In this document: positions 1 through 5,535 of the stretch, in pieces
Position numbering within the stretch: the first letter of the stretch is position 1
How the letters are laid out: every line of letters begins with the position of its first letter
NCBI GenBank assembly: GCA_002067635.1
Contig: MVRB01000088.1
Location: 1-5,607, forward strand
Source: Methanomassiliicoccales archaeon PtaU1.Bin030
GTDB taxonomy: Archaea > Thermoplasmatota > Thermoplasmata > Methanomassiliicoccales > Methanomassiliicoccaceae
Length of the DNA stretch: 5,607 nucleotides
Direction of reading: 5' to 3'
Program-made: the position numbers and the translations under genes
The notes under the pieces: model-generated
The model's database searches: none
Seen by the model: the letters and a program-made list of their open reading frames with translations, nothing else
What the model was told of the DNA's origin: nothing

Positions 1-525
1 GACGGGCACCAGCACGTTACCGTTGGGATGGATAACGGGCTCACCAAGAACAAGCTCCCAGTGCCCTGGGAACTCCTGGGACATGTTGAAGCGCCAACTG
101 ATGGCCCCGGTCGTGGGGAACCGGATGAGCTCAGAATCGTAGGTGTTCACCGAGCGGGTGGAGATGTACACTCCCCCCAAACCGTCGACCACGGGATCGG
201 TGCATAGGCCATCGATGGGGGCCTGCCACTTCTGAGCGCCATCCTCGTTCAACGCGCGCAATCCAACGGGCCGCTTTATGCCATCGGGGTCCAGCTCCGA
301 TATCAGCGCGTATGTCGTCCCGTCGGACGAGAGGGCGGGTTCACCGTAGAAGAGGTCATCGATCTTCCATTGGATCCCCGAGGGAGTGCTGTCGATCGCA
401 TTGGCAAAGGTTTGCCCATCCAATGATCCAAGGCTCCCAAGCCCGTTTGCCTGGACGATGCCCGGAATAAAAAGTAGGAAGGCCACGAGCAGGATGGACG
501 ATAGCCCCCGTGAACCTTGTTCCAA
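1..525 (-). CDS. Secreted PQQ-like beta-propeller protein, N-terminal part (TTG start, cut by window edge)
   Basis: This is an open minus-strand frame of 175 codons with no stop, leaving the window at position 1. The start is a TTG at 525-523. An in-frame TGA lies six codons upstream and GGGGAG sits four bases before the TTG, so no earlier start is possible. Residues 1-26 read as a signal peptide: a short N-terminus with one arginine, a hydrophobic core (ILLVAFLLFIPGIV) and a likely cut after VQA. The mature part has repeated blade-like units: GIQWKI then EPALSSDGTTYAL, LRALNEDGAQKWQAPIDG then DPVVDGLGGVYIST, and TTGAISWRFNM then EPVIHPNGNVLVPV. A small turn with G followed by a Trp strand, then P-V/I..-G-.-V/Y, is typical of PQQ-like (quinoprotein-type) beta-propellers. 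The protein is probably exported and extracytoplasmic. Such domains serve as enzymes, scaffolds or binding proteins, and the visible part does not show which. The C-terminus is not visible. Confidence 0.82.
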   Translation of the reverse strand, partial: MEQGSRGLSSILLVAFLLFIPGIVQANGLGSLGSLDGQTFANAIDSTPSGIQWKIDDLFYGEPALSSDGTTYALISELDPDGIKRPVGLRALNEDGAQKWQAPIDGLCTDPVVDGLGGVYISTRSVNTYDSELIRFPTTGAISWRFNMSQEFPGHWELVLGEPVIHPNGNVLVPV

Positions 526-558
526 CGTTCTCCCCTGGGCTCAGGAGTCCGGTAAATC

Positions 559-568
559 GTTTATTAAC
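559..568 (-). promoter_or_regulatory. TATA-like box for the beta-propeller gene
   Basis: On the minus strand this reads GTTAATAAAC, centred about 39 bases upstream of the TTG start. An archaeal TATA box at this place would put transcription start near 539. That gives a leader of roughly 14 bases, just long enough to include the GGGGAG ribosome site at 530-535. This is position and composition evidence only. Confidence 0.45.
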
Positions 569-569
569 T

Positions 570-780
570 ATCCGTCCTAATAGTCAAAATTGATATTGAG
601 AATGGTGCTAAAAAAAATAATGCTGGCCAGCGTCAGAGAGGTCGTTCGTGAACCCTGCTGATCAGTATAAGTCACATAGAGGCAGAACAGCAAGGTCGTG
701 CTGATGAACGGCCATCTCGAACAGGTGGTGACCAATATCCTCCGGGAGAGCTAGGGTGAATATTGGCGGACTAGCGCTTT
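570..780. other. Intergenic stretch without a recognisable gene
   Basis: No convincing gene is seen here. The longest piece with gene-like codons is a plus-strand tail reading KVVLMNGHLEQVVTNIL and ending at a TAG near 750. It is closed by an in-frame TAG only about 40 bases before, so at best it is a remnant. An A-rich tract lies near 609-619. A TTTTTAAAT element at 778-786 resembles a TATA box and sits at the 5' edge of the decayed acetyltransferase. It could be that gene's old promoter or part of its lost first codons. Confidence 0.3.
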
Positions 781-784
781 TTAA

Positions 785-1300
785 ATCCCGCCCGACAGAA
801 GGCAAGAGGAGGCGGACTCAGCTTATGTGAGGAAACGTCTTGACAATGGAGAGCGGGTGAACATGGCGGTTCGGTGCAGGGGAGGCCATTGGATACGAGG
901 TTTGGTTAGGTCATTGGATAAGGGCGTCGTATCCGATGGCTATCAGGCCGGACTGGGTGACCACGCCCATGCTCTTCGCCGTTCGCTGGGAAGATAAGCG
1001 CATCGTCGGTATGGCCTCTACATGGCATGAGCTGAGCCTTTTTCCCAGGGATACCGGTGGTAACATCAGCTAAGGAGTGGGACCGTATGAACGAGGAACG
1101 GGGCATGGTGCCCAGATTCTCGGAATGGCCTTGGACCACCTCAGGAAGATAGGGCTCGAAAGAGTCATCCTCGCATGTACAAGGTAAAGAAAGGATCCCA
1201 AAGGAGCCTCTTGAAATGCGGTGGCATCCGAAAAGAGGAAACATAGTGGGAGGGCAAGATGATCCATCGGTACGGGATATTGATCGATCAGGTGACCTTT
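785..1300 (+). pseudogene. Decayed GNAT-family N-acetyltransferase
   Basis: Three consecutive reading-frame segments join into one GNAT protein. Segment 1 (about 785-880, frame of 785) reads PPDRRQEEADSAYVRKRLDNGERVN, like the N-terminal helix region of the family. Segment 2 (about 880-1184, frame of 936) reads GYEVWLGHW, then VTTPMLFAVRWEDKRIVGMAS, then a stop at 1071-1073 inside NIS-stop-GV, then GPYERGTGHGAQIL and ALDHLRKIGLERVILACT. It holds the acetyl-CoA loop R-x-x-G-x-G. Segment 3 (about 1197-1300, frame of 1211) reads LLKCGGIRKEET, a stop at 1244-1246, then WEGKMIHRYGILID, matching the family ending (..K.GG..E....G..I.RYWI). The damage is two frameshifts (near 861-885 and 1185-1200) and in-frame stops TAA 1071, TAA 1185 and TAG 1244. 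The TAA at 1071 sits where the family usually has Tyr, one base from TAC/TAT. Intact relatives use acetyl-CoA to acetylate small molecules or proteins; this copy cannot make a working enzyme. It converges with the TetR gene. Confidence 0.8.
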
Positions 1301-1385
1301 GCACAGACTGCCGTCAGGGTGCAGGAAGGGGAGGCAGGTTGATCAATGGTGGGTCAAAGGATGTTCTTTCAAGATCTAGTTCCGC

Positions 1386-2102
1386 TCATTTGAAATCGAA
1401 CTTGCTGATGACGGTCTTCCCGTCACGTAGTATCTCACCGAGCTTGGAAACGACGGTATCCGCATCCTCGATAGGTATCTCGTTGAGTGAACAGATGACC
1501 TTGAGGATGGACCTTAGCGCAATATCAAACCCGCGGGGCTGGCCATGATGGCACTCGGAGATCAAAGCCCCCAGGCAGCCCCAGATGAGGATGTAGTTGA
1601 GCCGATAGCTTTCCTTCTCCTCGTCCGATCCGAAGCCGTTCAGACGGCTTTCCGTCCATTCCATCGAACGATCCACCAGGCCGTTCATCACCTTCCAAGA
1701 AGAGTGGGCCTCGAACAGCAGCTCCGAGGCCCGAGGATCCTTGTACGCAGCATACAGCTCGAGGGCTGCGGGATAGCCCACCGTGATGATGATATCCTTC
1801 CTTCCCCTGAGATACCTCTCGGCCTCCTCTAACGCATCACCATAGATGCTGACCATCACGCCCTTGAGGATATCTTCCTTCGTGGGGAAGAGATGGAATA
1901 AGCTACCGTTCAATATCCCCGCCGCCTCAGCGATCTCACGGGTCGTGGTCTTCTCGTAGCCTCTCACGGTAAATAGGTCCTTGGACGCATTGATGATCTT
2001 CTCAGTGGTCTCGTACCTCCGCTGTTCGTTGAGTCCGATAAGTCCGCCCTTCCTTTTTTCCTCACGAACCTTGGTAACGATCGACTTGATCTTCTTGCCC
2101 AT
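1386..2102 (-). CDS. TetR/AcrR-family transcriptional regulator
   Basis: This is a 238-residue DNA-binding repressor of the TetR type. The N-terminal helix-turn-helix domain covers about residues 31-79: TTEKIINASKDLFTVRGYEKT leads into the HTH TREIAEAAGILNGSLFHLF and the usual closing PTKEDIL. Residues 80-238 are a mainly helical ligand-binding and dimer domain with no recognisable ligand signature. Cysteines occur at 176, 184 and 204, which is not enough to call a metal or redox sensor. Residues 1-29 form a lysine/arginine-rich extension (GKKIKSIVTKVREEKRKGG) longer than the usual ten or so residues before helix 1. No ATG, GTG or TTG codon between it and the HTH domain offers a shorter start, so ATG at 2102 is kept. 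A GGAG lies 11 bases upstream. The gene is divergent from the MMPL transporter, the classic arrangement for a local efflux repressor, and two palindromes in the shared spacer are its likely operators. Inducer unknown. Confidence 0.92.
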   Translation of the reverse strand: MGKKIKSIVTKVREEKRKGGLIGLNEQRRYETTEKIINASKDLFTVRGYEKTTTREIAEAAGILNGSLFHLFPTKEDILKGVMVSIYGDALEEAERYLRGRKDIIITVGYPAALELYAAYKDPRASELLFEAHSSWKVMNGLVDRSMEWTESRLNGFGSDEEKESYRLNYILIWGCLGALISECHHGQPRGFDIALRSILKVICSLNEIPIEDADTVVSKLGEILRDGKTVISKFDFK

Positions 2103-2130
2103 AACCTATTGTTCTCCATACCAAGACGAG

Positions 2131-2138
2131 TATATTCA
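2131..2138 (-). promoter_or_regulatory. Possible TATA box for the TetR gene
   Basis: The minus strand reads TTGAATATA at this place, about 32 bases from the ATG at 2102. Transcription would start close to the ATG, giving a very short or nearly leaderless message, and the GGAG at 2114-2117 might not be transcribed. An alternative is an AT-rich element within the distal palindrome (2178-2205), which would make the gene directly autorepressed. Confidence 0.35.
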
Positions 2139-2177
2139 ACCCGTGGTTGGATGCTTCTACGATTTGAGATAGCACTT

Positions 2178-2205
2178 TCAATATTTGAGCTTAATCAAAT
2201 ATTGA
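2178..2205. promoter_or_regulatory. Distal operator palindrome (O1) for the TetR regulator
   Basis: This is a perfect inverted repeat with 11-base arms, TCAATATTTGA and TCAAATATTGA, separated by GCTTAA. Its 16-base core (2184-2199), TTTGAGCTTAATCAAA, matches the second palindrome at 2218-2233 in 14 of 16 positions. The shared form TTTGA-N6-TCAAA has the size and symmetry of a TetR dimer site. It lies between the divergent genes, so it could act on both promoters. Directly after it, overlapping its last two bases, is a second short palindrome, GAGTATACTC (2204-2213). Confidence 0.72.
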
Positions 2206-2217
2206 GTATACTCTAAG

Positions 2218-2233
2218 TTTGAGCTTGCTCAAA
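2218..2233. promoter_or_regulatory. Proximal operator palindrome (O2) next to the transporter promoter
   Basis: TTTGAGC-TT-GCTCAAA is a perfect 7-base inverted repeat with a 2-base centre. It repeats the core of O1 with a centre-to-centre distance of 34 bases, a little over three helical turns. It ends just before the TATA-like box of the transporter gene, where the archaeal BRE should be. A bound repressor would be expected to keep TFB and TBP off. The repressor identity is inferred from the adjacent TetR gene. Confidence 0.72.
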
Positions 2234-2234
2234 T

Positions 2235-2246
2235 AATTTTTAATAC
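2235..2246 (+). promoter_or_regulatory. TATA-like box of the MMPL transporter gene
   Basis: The AT-rich run AATTTTTAATAC lies immediately downstream of operator O2. Transcription start would fall near 2265, giving a leader of about 20 bases that includes the AGGTG ribosome site. Assigned from position and composition. Confidence 0.6.
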
Positions 2247-2276
2247 TGGTTTGTAGGTCACCCCACTCTAGAATTC

Positions 2277-2281
2277 AGGTG
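2277..2281 (+). promoter_or_regulatory. Shine-Dalgarno site of the MMPL transporter gene
   Basis: AGGTG lies five bases before the ATG at 2287 and matches the usual anti-SD of archaeal 16S rRNA. It supports this start. No comparable site precedes the TTG at 4705 after the internal stop. Confidence 0.7.
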
Positions 2282-2286
2282 CTAGT

Positions 2287-4701
2287 ATGTTGGATAGGTT
2301 GGCTAATACGATCATCAAGCACTCGAAGGCCATCGTAGCCATCTGGATAATCGTTCTCCTAGTCTCGATCCCAGCGCTGTTACAGGTCAACAGCGTTGTG
2401 AACTATCAGATCACTGAAGGGGCGTCGGTCGACTACGAATCCTTGCAGGCAGAAGACATCATAGAACGGAGCTTCAACACCTCTGTGGCTAACGGCACGG
2501 TGATCGTCGTGCTGCAGTCGGAGAACGTCACGGACGCTGTGATGCACGATTTCGTGACCGAACTGGAGGAGCGCATCCGAGCTTCCTCGGATATCACATA
2601 CCTAGAGAACGTGACCTCCATCTACACTGTCTCTGACCAGGTCATCGCGGCCTATGTCAAGCAGGTTGGCCCCAGCATGTACGAGGCAGAGGAACAGGTC
2701 AACACCAGTGCATTTCTCCTGTATGGTATCCCGTACATCTATGTGCAGAACTGGGAGTACATCCACGCAACCCATCCTAGCCTCACCGTAGCTCAGACCG
2801 ATGCCGCCACCTTTTCGGCGGCGAGCACATACCTTGCTCAGTTCCTGTCCGCGGCCGACGATTCCACCGAGGCCATGGCCTACGGCTACTATTACGGGTT
2901 CACTGATATTTGGAACGCCTCCGCAGCCTCGCCAGCGCTCAGCGGGGACCCGATGGCCCGAGCCAATCACACAATAGGCACGGTCGCGCCAGTCTTCATC
3001 TCCCAGCTTCCGTCCGAGTACCAGACAATCATGAACGCCACGTTAGGCGCGTTCAACCTCGCCATGTTCTCTAACCCAGCAGAGGTGCAGGGGACCGTCC
3101 ACTCCTTCGTAATGAGCATGGTGGGACGGGTGGCGGGTATCGCCAACACCACCTTCCTCCAGGAGGTCTATGATCTGGGGCCGGCCTACGACGACGCTGC
3201 GGTTGGGAGGTATGCTCAATCGGTCGTGAGCAACGGCACGCTGGCTTCATACCCTGTCCTTGTCCCTTCCACATACCTTTCTGGCCTGGTGGCGTCGAAC
3301 AACCACACCATGCTTTTCATGATCACGTTCTCGGTCGACGCTTCCTATACGACGGACGACGGGGACAAACCCCTTATGGACGATGTCGCGGCGATCCGGG
3401 ACATAATATCTGACATCAAGTCAGAGAAGGGTGTCTCCATTACATCATACGTCACCGGTGACGCGGCGATCGCCGCAGATATGGAGTCCCGCTCGAAGAG
3501 CGACCTGGCGATCATTGAGCCGCTGACCATCATCATCATCGTAGTTCTGATGGGGCTGCTGTTCCGTTCTGTCATCGCGCAGTTCCTTCCCTTGGGGGCA
3601 GTGGCCGTCGCGCTTGGCATCAGCGAGGCGGTGGTGTTCCTAATCGGCTCCCTGGTGTCCGATGTTATGTACTTCGTGCTCACCCTCCTCATAGTGGTCC
3701 TGCTGGGAGTGGGCACCGACTACTCCATCTTCCTCATGACCAGGTACAAGGAGGAGCGTATCAAGGGAGCGACTAAGGAGGATGCAGTGCATACCGCCGT
3801 CTGCTGGGCGGGTGAGTCGATAATTACCAGCGGCGCTACCGTCATCATCGCGTTCCTCGCGATGTCCACCGCCACGTACTCCATGGTGCAGACGATGGGG
3901 CTCATACTAGGGCTTTCGATCGTAGTGGCGCTCCTGGTGTCGCTGACCCTCGTGCCTTCCCTGCTCGTGCTCTTTGGCAACCATATCTTCTGGCCAAACA
4001 CCGGCAACCGGTGGAAGACGTACTGCGAGAAGTACAACAAGAAGAAAGCGGCGGGCAAGCGTGGCTACTTCCACAACGCCGCCTCGTTCGCCGTTAAGCA
4101 TGCAGGGGTCGTAATGGTGGCGGCGATCGTCATTTCGATACCGGCCTTATATGTCTACGCTACCGCCACGACCAGCTTTGACTTCATCGGCAGCATGGGC
4201 TCGACCGAGAGCACGGATGGTCTCAATGCCATGTCCGACGACTTCGGTGCTGGTCAGATCTCTCCCACATACATCGTCCTGGACTCGTCGGACGCGTTCA
4301 TATACAACGGGACCGCGCTGAACATGGAGTATATGGATGCGATCGAGAACCTCACAGCGACGGTTGCGTCCGACCAGGACGTCAGGTCGATCTCCAGCCC
4401 AACACGGCCCTACGGCGAGATAGTAGACTACCACAACTTCAGCGGTCTGCCGACCGATGTGCAGGAGAAGATACTGTCGATGATCGGTACGGACAATCGA
4501 ACGGCCCTTATGACCGTGACCCTGACAGAGGAGCCGATGAGCACCACCTCGGTCGACCTCATACCGAACCTGAGGGCCGAGCTGAATAACGCGGCAGGCA
4601 GGGAGCCGATCCTATCTGGAACGGACATCCTGGTGGGTGGTGAGAGCGCGGTGGTCTACGACATCAGCGTCGACATGGACCACCAGTTCACCTACATCTA
4701 G
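2287..4701 (+). CDS. MMPL/RND-family transporter, N-terminal 804 residues up to an in-frame TAG
   Basis: This is the main part of a 983-codon RND-superfamily (MMPL, HAE3-like) transporter. The family exports lipids, hydrophobic compounds or drugs, driven by ion flow. It has the normal two-fold plan. TM1 is about residues 14-33. A very large outside loop runs from about 34 to 405. A TM2-TM6 bundle (about 409-565) carries the signature GVGTDYSIFLMTRYKEE (D478, Y479). A basic cytoplasmic linker follows (about 570-600), then TM7 (about 606-627, ending VISIPALYV like TM1's VSIPALL) and a second outside loop (about 630-800). All 15 N-X-S/T sequons fall in the two loops, 11 and 4, consistent with archaeal surface glycosylation. 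The reading stops at TAG 4699-4701, just before TM8, so a product ending here would lack the second half-bundle and its proton-relay Asp; it is unlikely to work. The same frame continues intact to 5238. The gene is divergent from, and probably repressed by, the TetR gene. Substrate is not evident. Confidence 0.9.
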   Translation: MLDRLANTIIKHSKAIVAIWIIVLLVSIPALLQVNSVVNYQITEGASVDYESLQAEDIIERSFNTSVANGTVIVVLQSENVTDAVMHDFVTELEERIRASSDITYLENVTSIYTVSDQVIAAYVKQVGPSMYEAEEQVNTSAFLLYGIPYIYVQNWEYIHATHPSLTVAQTDAATFSAASTYLAQFLSAADDSTEAMAYGYYYGFTDIWNASAASPALSGDPMARANHTIGTVAPVFISQLPSEYQTIMNATLGAFNLAMFSNPAEVQGTVHSFVMSMVGRVAGIANTTFLQEVYDLGPAYDDAAVGRYAQSVVSNGTLASYPVLVPSTYLSGLVASNNHTMLFMITFSVDASYTTDDGDKPLMDDVAAIRDIISDIKSEKGVSITSYVTGDAAIAADMESRSKSDLAIIEPLTIIIIVVLMGLLFRSVIAQFLPLGAVAVALGISEAVVFLIGSLVSDVMYFVLTLLIVVLLGVGTDYSIFLMTRYKEERIKGATKEDAVHTAVCWAGESIITSGATVIIAFLAMSTATYSMVQTMGLILGLSIVVALLVSLTLVPSLLVLFGNHIFWPNTGNRWKTYCEKYNKKKAAGKRGYFHNAASFAVKHAGVVMVAAIVISIPALYVYATATTSFDFIGSMGSTESTDGLNAMSDDFGAGQISPTYIVLDSSDAFIYNGTALNMEYMDAIENLTATVASDQDVRSISSPTRPYGEIVDYHNFSGLPTDVQEKILSMIGTDNRTALMTVTLTEEPMSTTSVDLIPNLRAELNNAAGREPILSGTDILVGGESAVVYDISVDMDHQFTYI
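4699..4701 (+). other. In-frame TAG interrupting the transporter frame (codon 805)
   Basis: The codons read TAC ATC TAG ACC TTG GTC ATC. The frame is identical before and after: 4705 minus 2287 is a multiple of three. There is no other stop or frameshift up to TGA 5236-5238. Aligning the internal repeats (ITSYVTGDAAIAADM in half one with ILVGGESAVVYDI in half two) places the TAG opposite E411 of IIEPLTI. GAG to TAG or CAG to TAG are both single-base changes. The options are a recent nonsense mutation, a sequencing error, or a decoded TAG such as pyrrolysine. The two complete genes seen here end in TGA, which does not decide the matter. Confidence 0.9.
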
Positions 4702-4704
4702 ACC

Positions 4705-5238
4705 TTGGTCATCATAGGAATATTCCTCGTGCTGATGATCGTCCTCGGATCCCTGCTGCTGCCAGCGTTCGCTATAGTGTCCATTGCCATGAGCATCGCC
4801 TGGTCATTTGCCGCCACCTACCTCGTGTTCGGCCTGTGGCTGGACGCGCCGCTGCTGTTCCTTGTGCCCCTGATACTGTTCGTCATGCTCATGGGGATAG
4901 GGATGGACTACAACGTGTTCATCCTCACCCGCATCAGGGAGGAGGCCCACAAGGGCAAGGAGACCAAGCAGGCGGTCGTGGATGCCGTAGAGGCCACCGG
5001 GGGCATCATCACCGCCCTGGCGCTGATAATGGCCGGTGCTTTCGGCTCCCTGATGTTCTCCGGGAACACCATGCTCCAGGAGTTCGGCTTCGCCCTTGCC
5101 TTCGCCGTACTATGCGACGCCATGATCGTAAGGACATACGTTGTGCCTGCGGCCATGACGCTGATGGGAGAGAAGGCATGGTGGGCTCCGGGCAGACTGC
5201 AGCGCGTGGGCAGGCGGGAGAGGCTGGAGAAGAAGTGA
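4705..5238 (+). CDS. MMPL/RND-family transporter, C-terminal part after the TAG (same frame)
   Basis: This is the continuation of the transporter, residues 807-983 of the full frame. It supplies TM8 (VIIGIFLVLMIVLGSLLLPAFAI) and TM9-TM12, including the second MMPL signature GIGMDYNVFILTRIREE with D874, matching D478 of the first half. It has the usual family ending, a membrane segment followed by a short basic tail with paired Trp (KAWWAPGRLQRVGRRERLEKK). A TTG at 4705 could be read as a start, but no Shine-Dalgarno site precedes it and the piece begins directly in a transmembrane helix. Independent translation is therefore unlikely. The codons look normal and undamaged, unlike the acetyltransferase remnant in the same window. 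It is best read as one gene with 2287-4701: made by readthrough if TAG is decoded, or silent if TAG is a real stop. It ends in TGA, 28 bases before a strong terminator. Confidence 0.85.
   Translation: MVIIGIFLVLMIVLGSLLLPAFAIVSIAMSIAWSFAATYLVFGLWLDAPLLFLVPLILFVMLMGIGMDYNVFILTRIREEAHKGKETKQAVVDAVEATGGIITALALIMAGAFGSLMFSGNTMLQEFGFALAFAVLCDAMIVRTYVVPAAMTLMGEKAWWAPGRLQRVGRRERLEKK
4706..4741 (+). other. Possible RNA stem-loop just after the internal TAG
   Basis: GGTCATCA (4707-4714) can pair with TGATGATC (4733-4740): seven Watson-Crick pairs and one G-U, with a further U-G at 4706/4741. The enclosed part holds the perfect palindrome AGGAATATTCCT (4716-4727), which can form a short inner hairpin. 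The fold begins five bases after the TAG. Its place resembles the PYLIS-type stem-loop described downstream of the pyrrolysine UAG in methylamine methyltransferase mRNA. The stem lies in codons for repeated Ile/Val/Leu/Met residues, so chance pairing is quite possible. Confidence 0.3.
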
Positions 5239-5266
5239 GTAACAAAGAGATGGTAAACTCCCCCAG

Positions 5267-5309
5267 AAGGTGCGGCGTTTGAGGCCGCACCTTGTAATTT
5301 TTTTATTTT
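5267..5309 (+). terminator. Hairpin plus T-tract terminator of the transporter gene
   Basis: AAGGTGCGGC (5267-5276) and GCCGCACCTT (5284-5293) form a perfect ten-base stem with the loop GTTTGAG. T-rich sequence follows (seven Ts at 5298-5304, four more at 5306-5309). The structure lies 28 bases after the TGA stop of the transporter. The long T-run alone would serve as an archaeal terminator; the stable stem makes it an intrinsic-type signal. Confidence 0.85.
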
Positions 5310-5535
5310 CTTAGCACCGATAACAGGGCATTCGAACGCCTCCTAAAATGCGTTGCAGGAGGTATGAATGATGCTCGATGCTATGTCCACTTCTAACCCT
5401 TTCCTCTCTCCCATGATAAATTCTCTCGCATGCCCCCTCTCTCCCTGAAATACTTACTGGCATCTGATGGTCCAGATTCTCTTCTCCCCAGGAGCATTCA
5501 TAAGATGCGACGCACAGCACTTGGATCAAAAGAAG
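5310..5535. other. Intergenic region between the transporter terminator and the tRNA
   Basis: No gene is supported. The minus strand is open for 72 codons (5311-5529), but the composition is not protein-like and no start signal stands out. A small hairpin is possible: CCTCCT (5339-5344) with AGGAGG (5357-5362), 12-base loop. Several pyrimidine-rich tracts (about 5389-5410, 5434-5448, 5476-5491) have no assigned role. Just 3' of the tRNA, the minus strand reads CTTCTTTTGATCC, a weak T-rich stretch that could help end tRNA transcription. Confidence 0.4.

Noticed and set aside
723..764. Inverted repeat CCAATAT / ATATTGG as a possible operator or terminator
   Set aside because: The arms are only seven bases with a spacer of about 20, no T-run follows, and no neighbouring gene depends on it.
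872..882. GTGCAGGGGA shared with the tRNA 3' end, as a possible attachment-site copy of an integrated element
   Set aside because: Only ten bases match, a similar string recurs inside the transporter gene (about 3086), and no integrase or mobile gene lies in the window.
906..1304. 132-codon minus-strand open frame over the acetyltransferase region
   Set aside because: The plus strand here encodes a recognisable but broken GNAT protein. The minus frame has no family-like pattern and is best seen as a shadow of those codons.
2267..2276. TCTAGAATTC (XbaI and EcoRI sites overlapping) just before the transporter start, and another TCTAGA at the internal TAG, hinting at cloning scars
   Set aside because: The flanking DNA is natural in both places: promoter and ribosome site upstream, continuous family-like coding around 4699. 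No vector or polylinker sequence is seen.
4836..5282. 148-codon plus-strand open frame overlapping the end of the transporter
   Set aside because: It is the alternate-frame shadow of the GC-rich transporter codons, with a His/Gly/Arg-rich low-complexity product.
5311..5529. 72-codon minus-strand open frame between terminator and tRNA
   Set aside because: The predicted peptide has no recognisable pattern, the frame lies directly downstream of a tRNA with no promoter of its own, and it ends against the terminator of the convergent gene.
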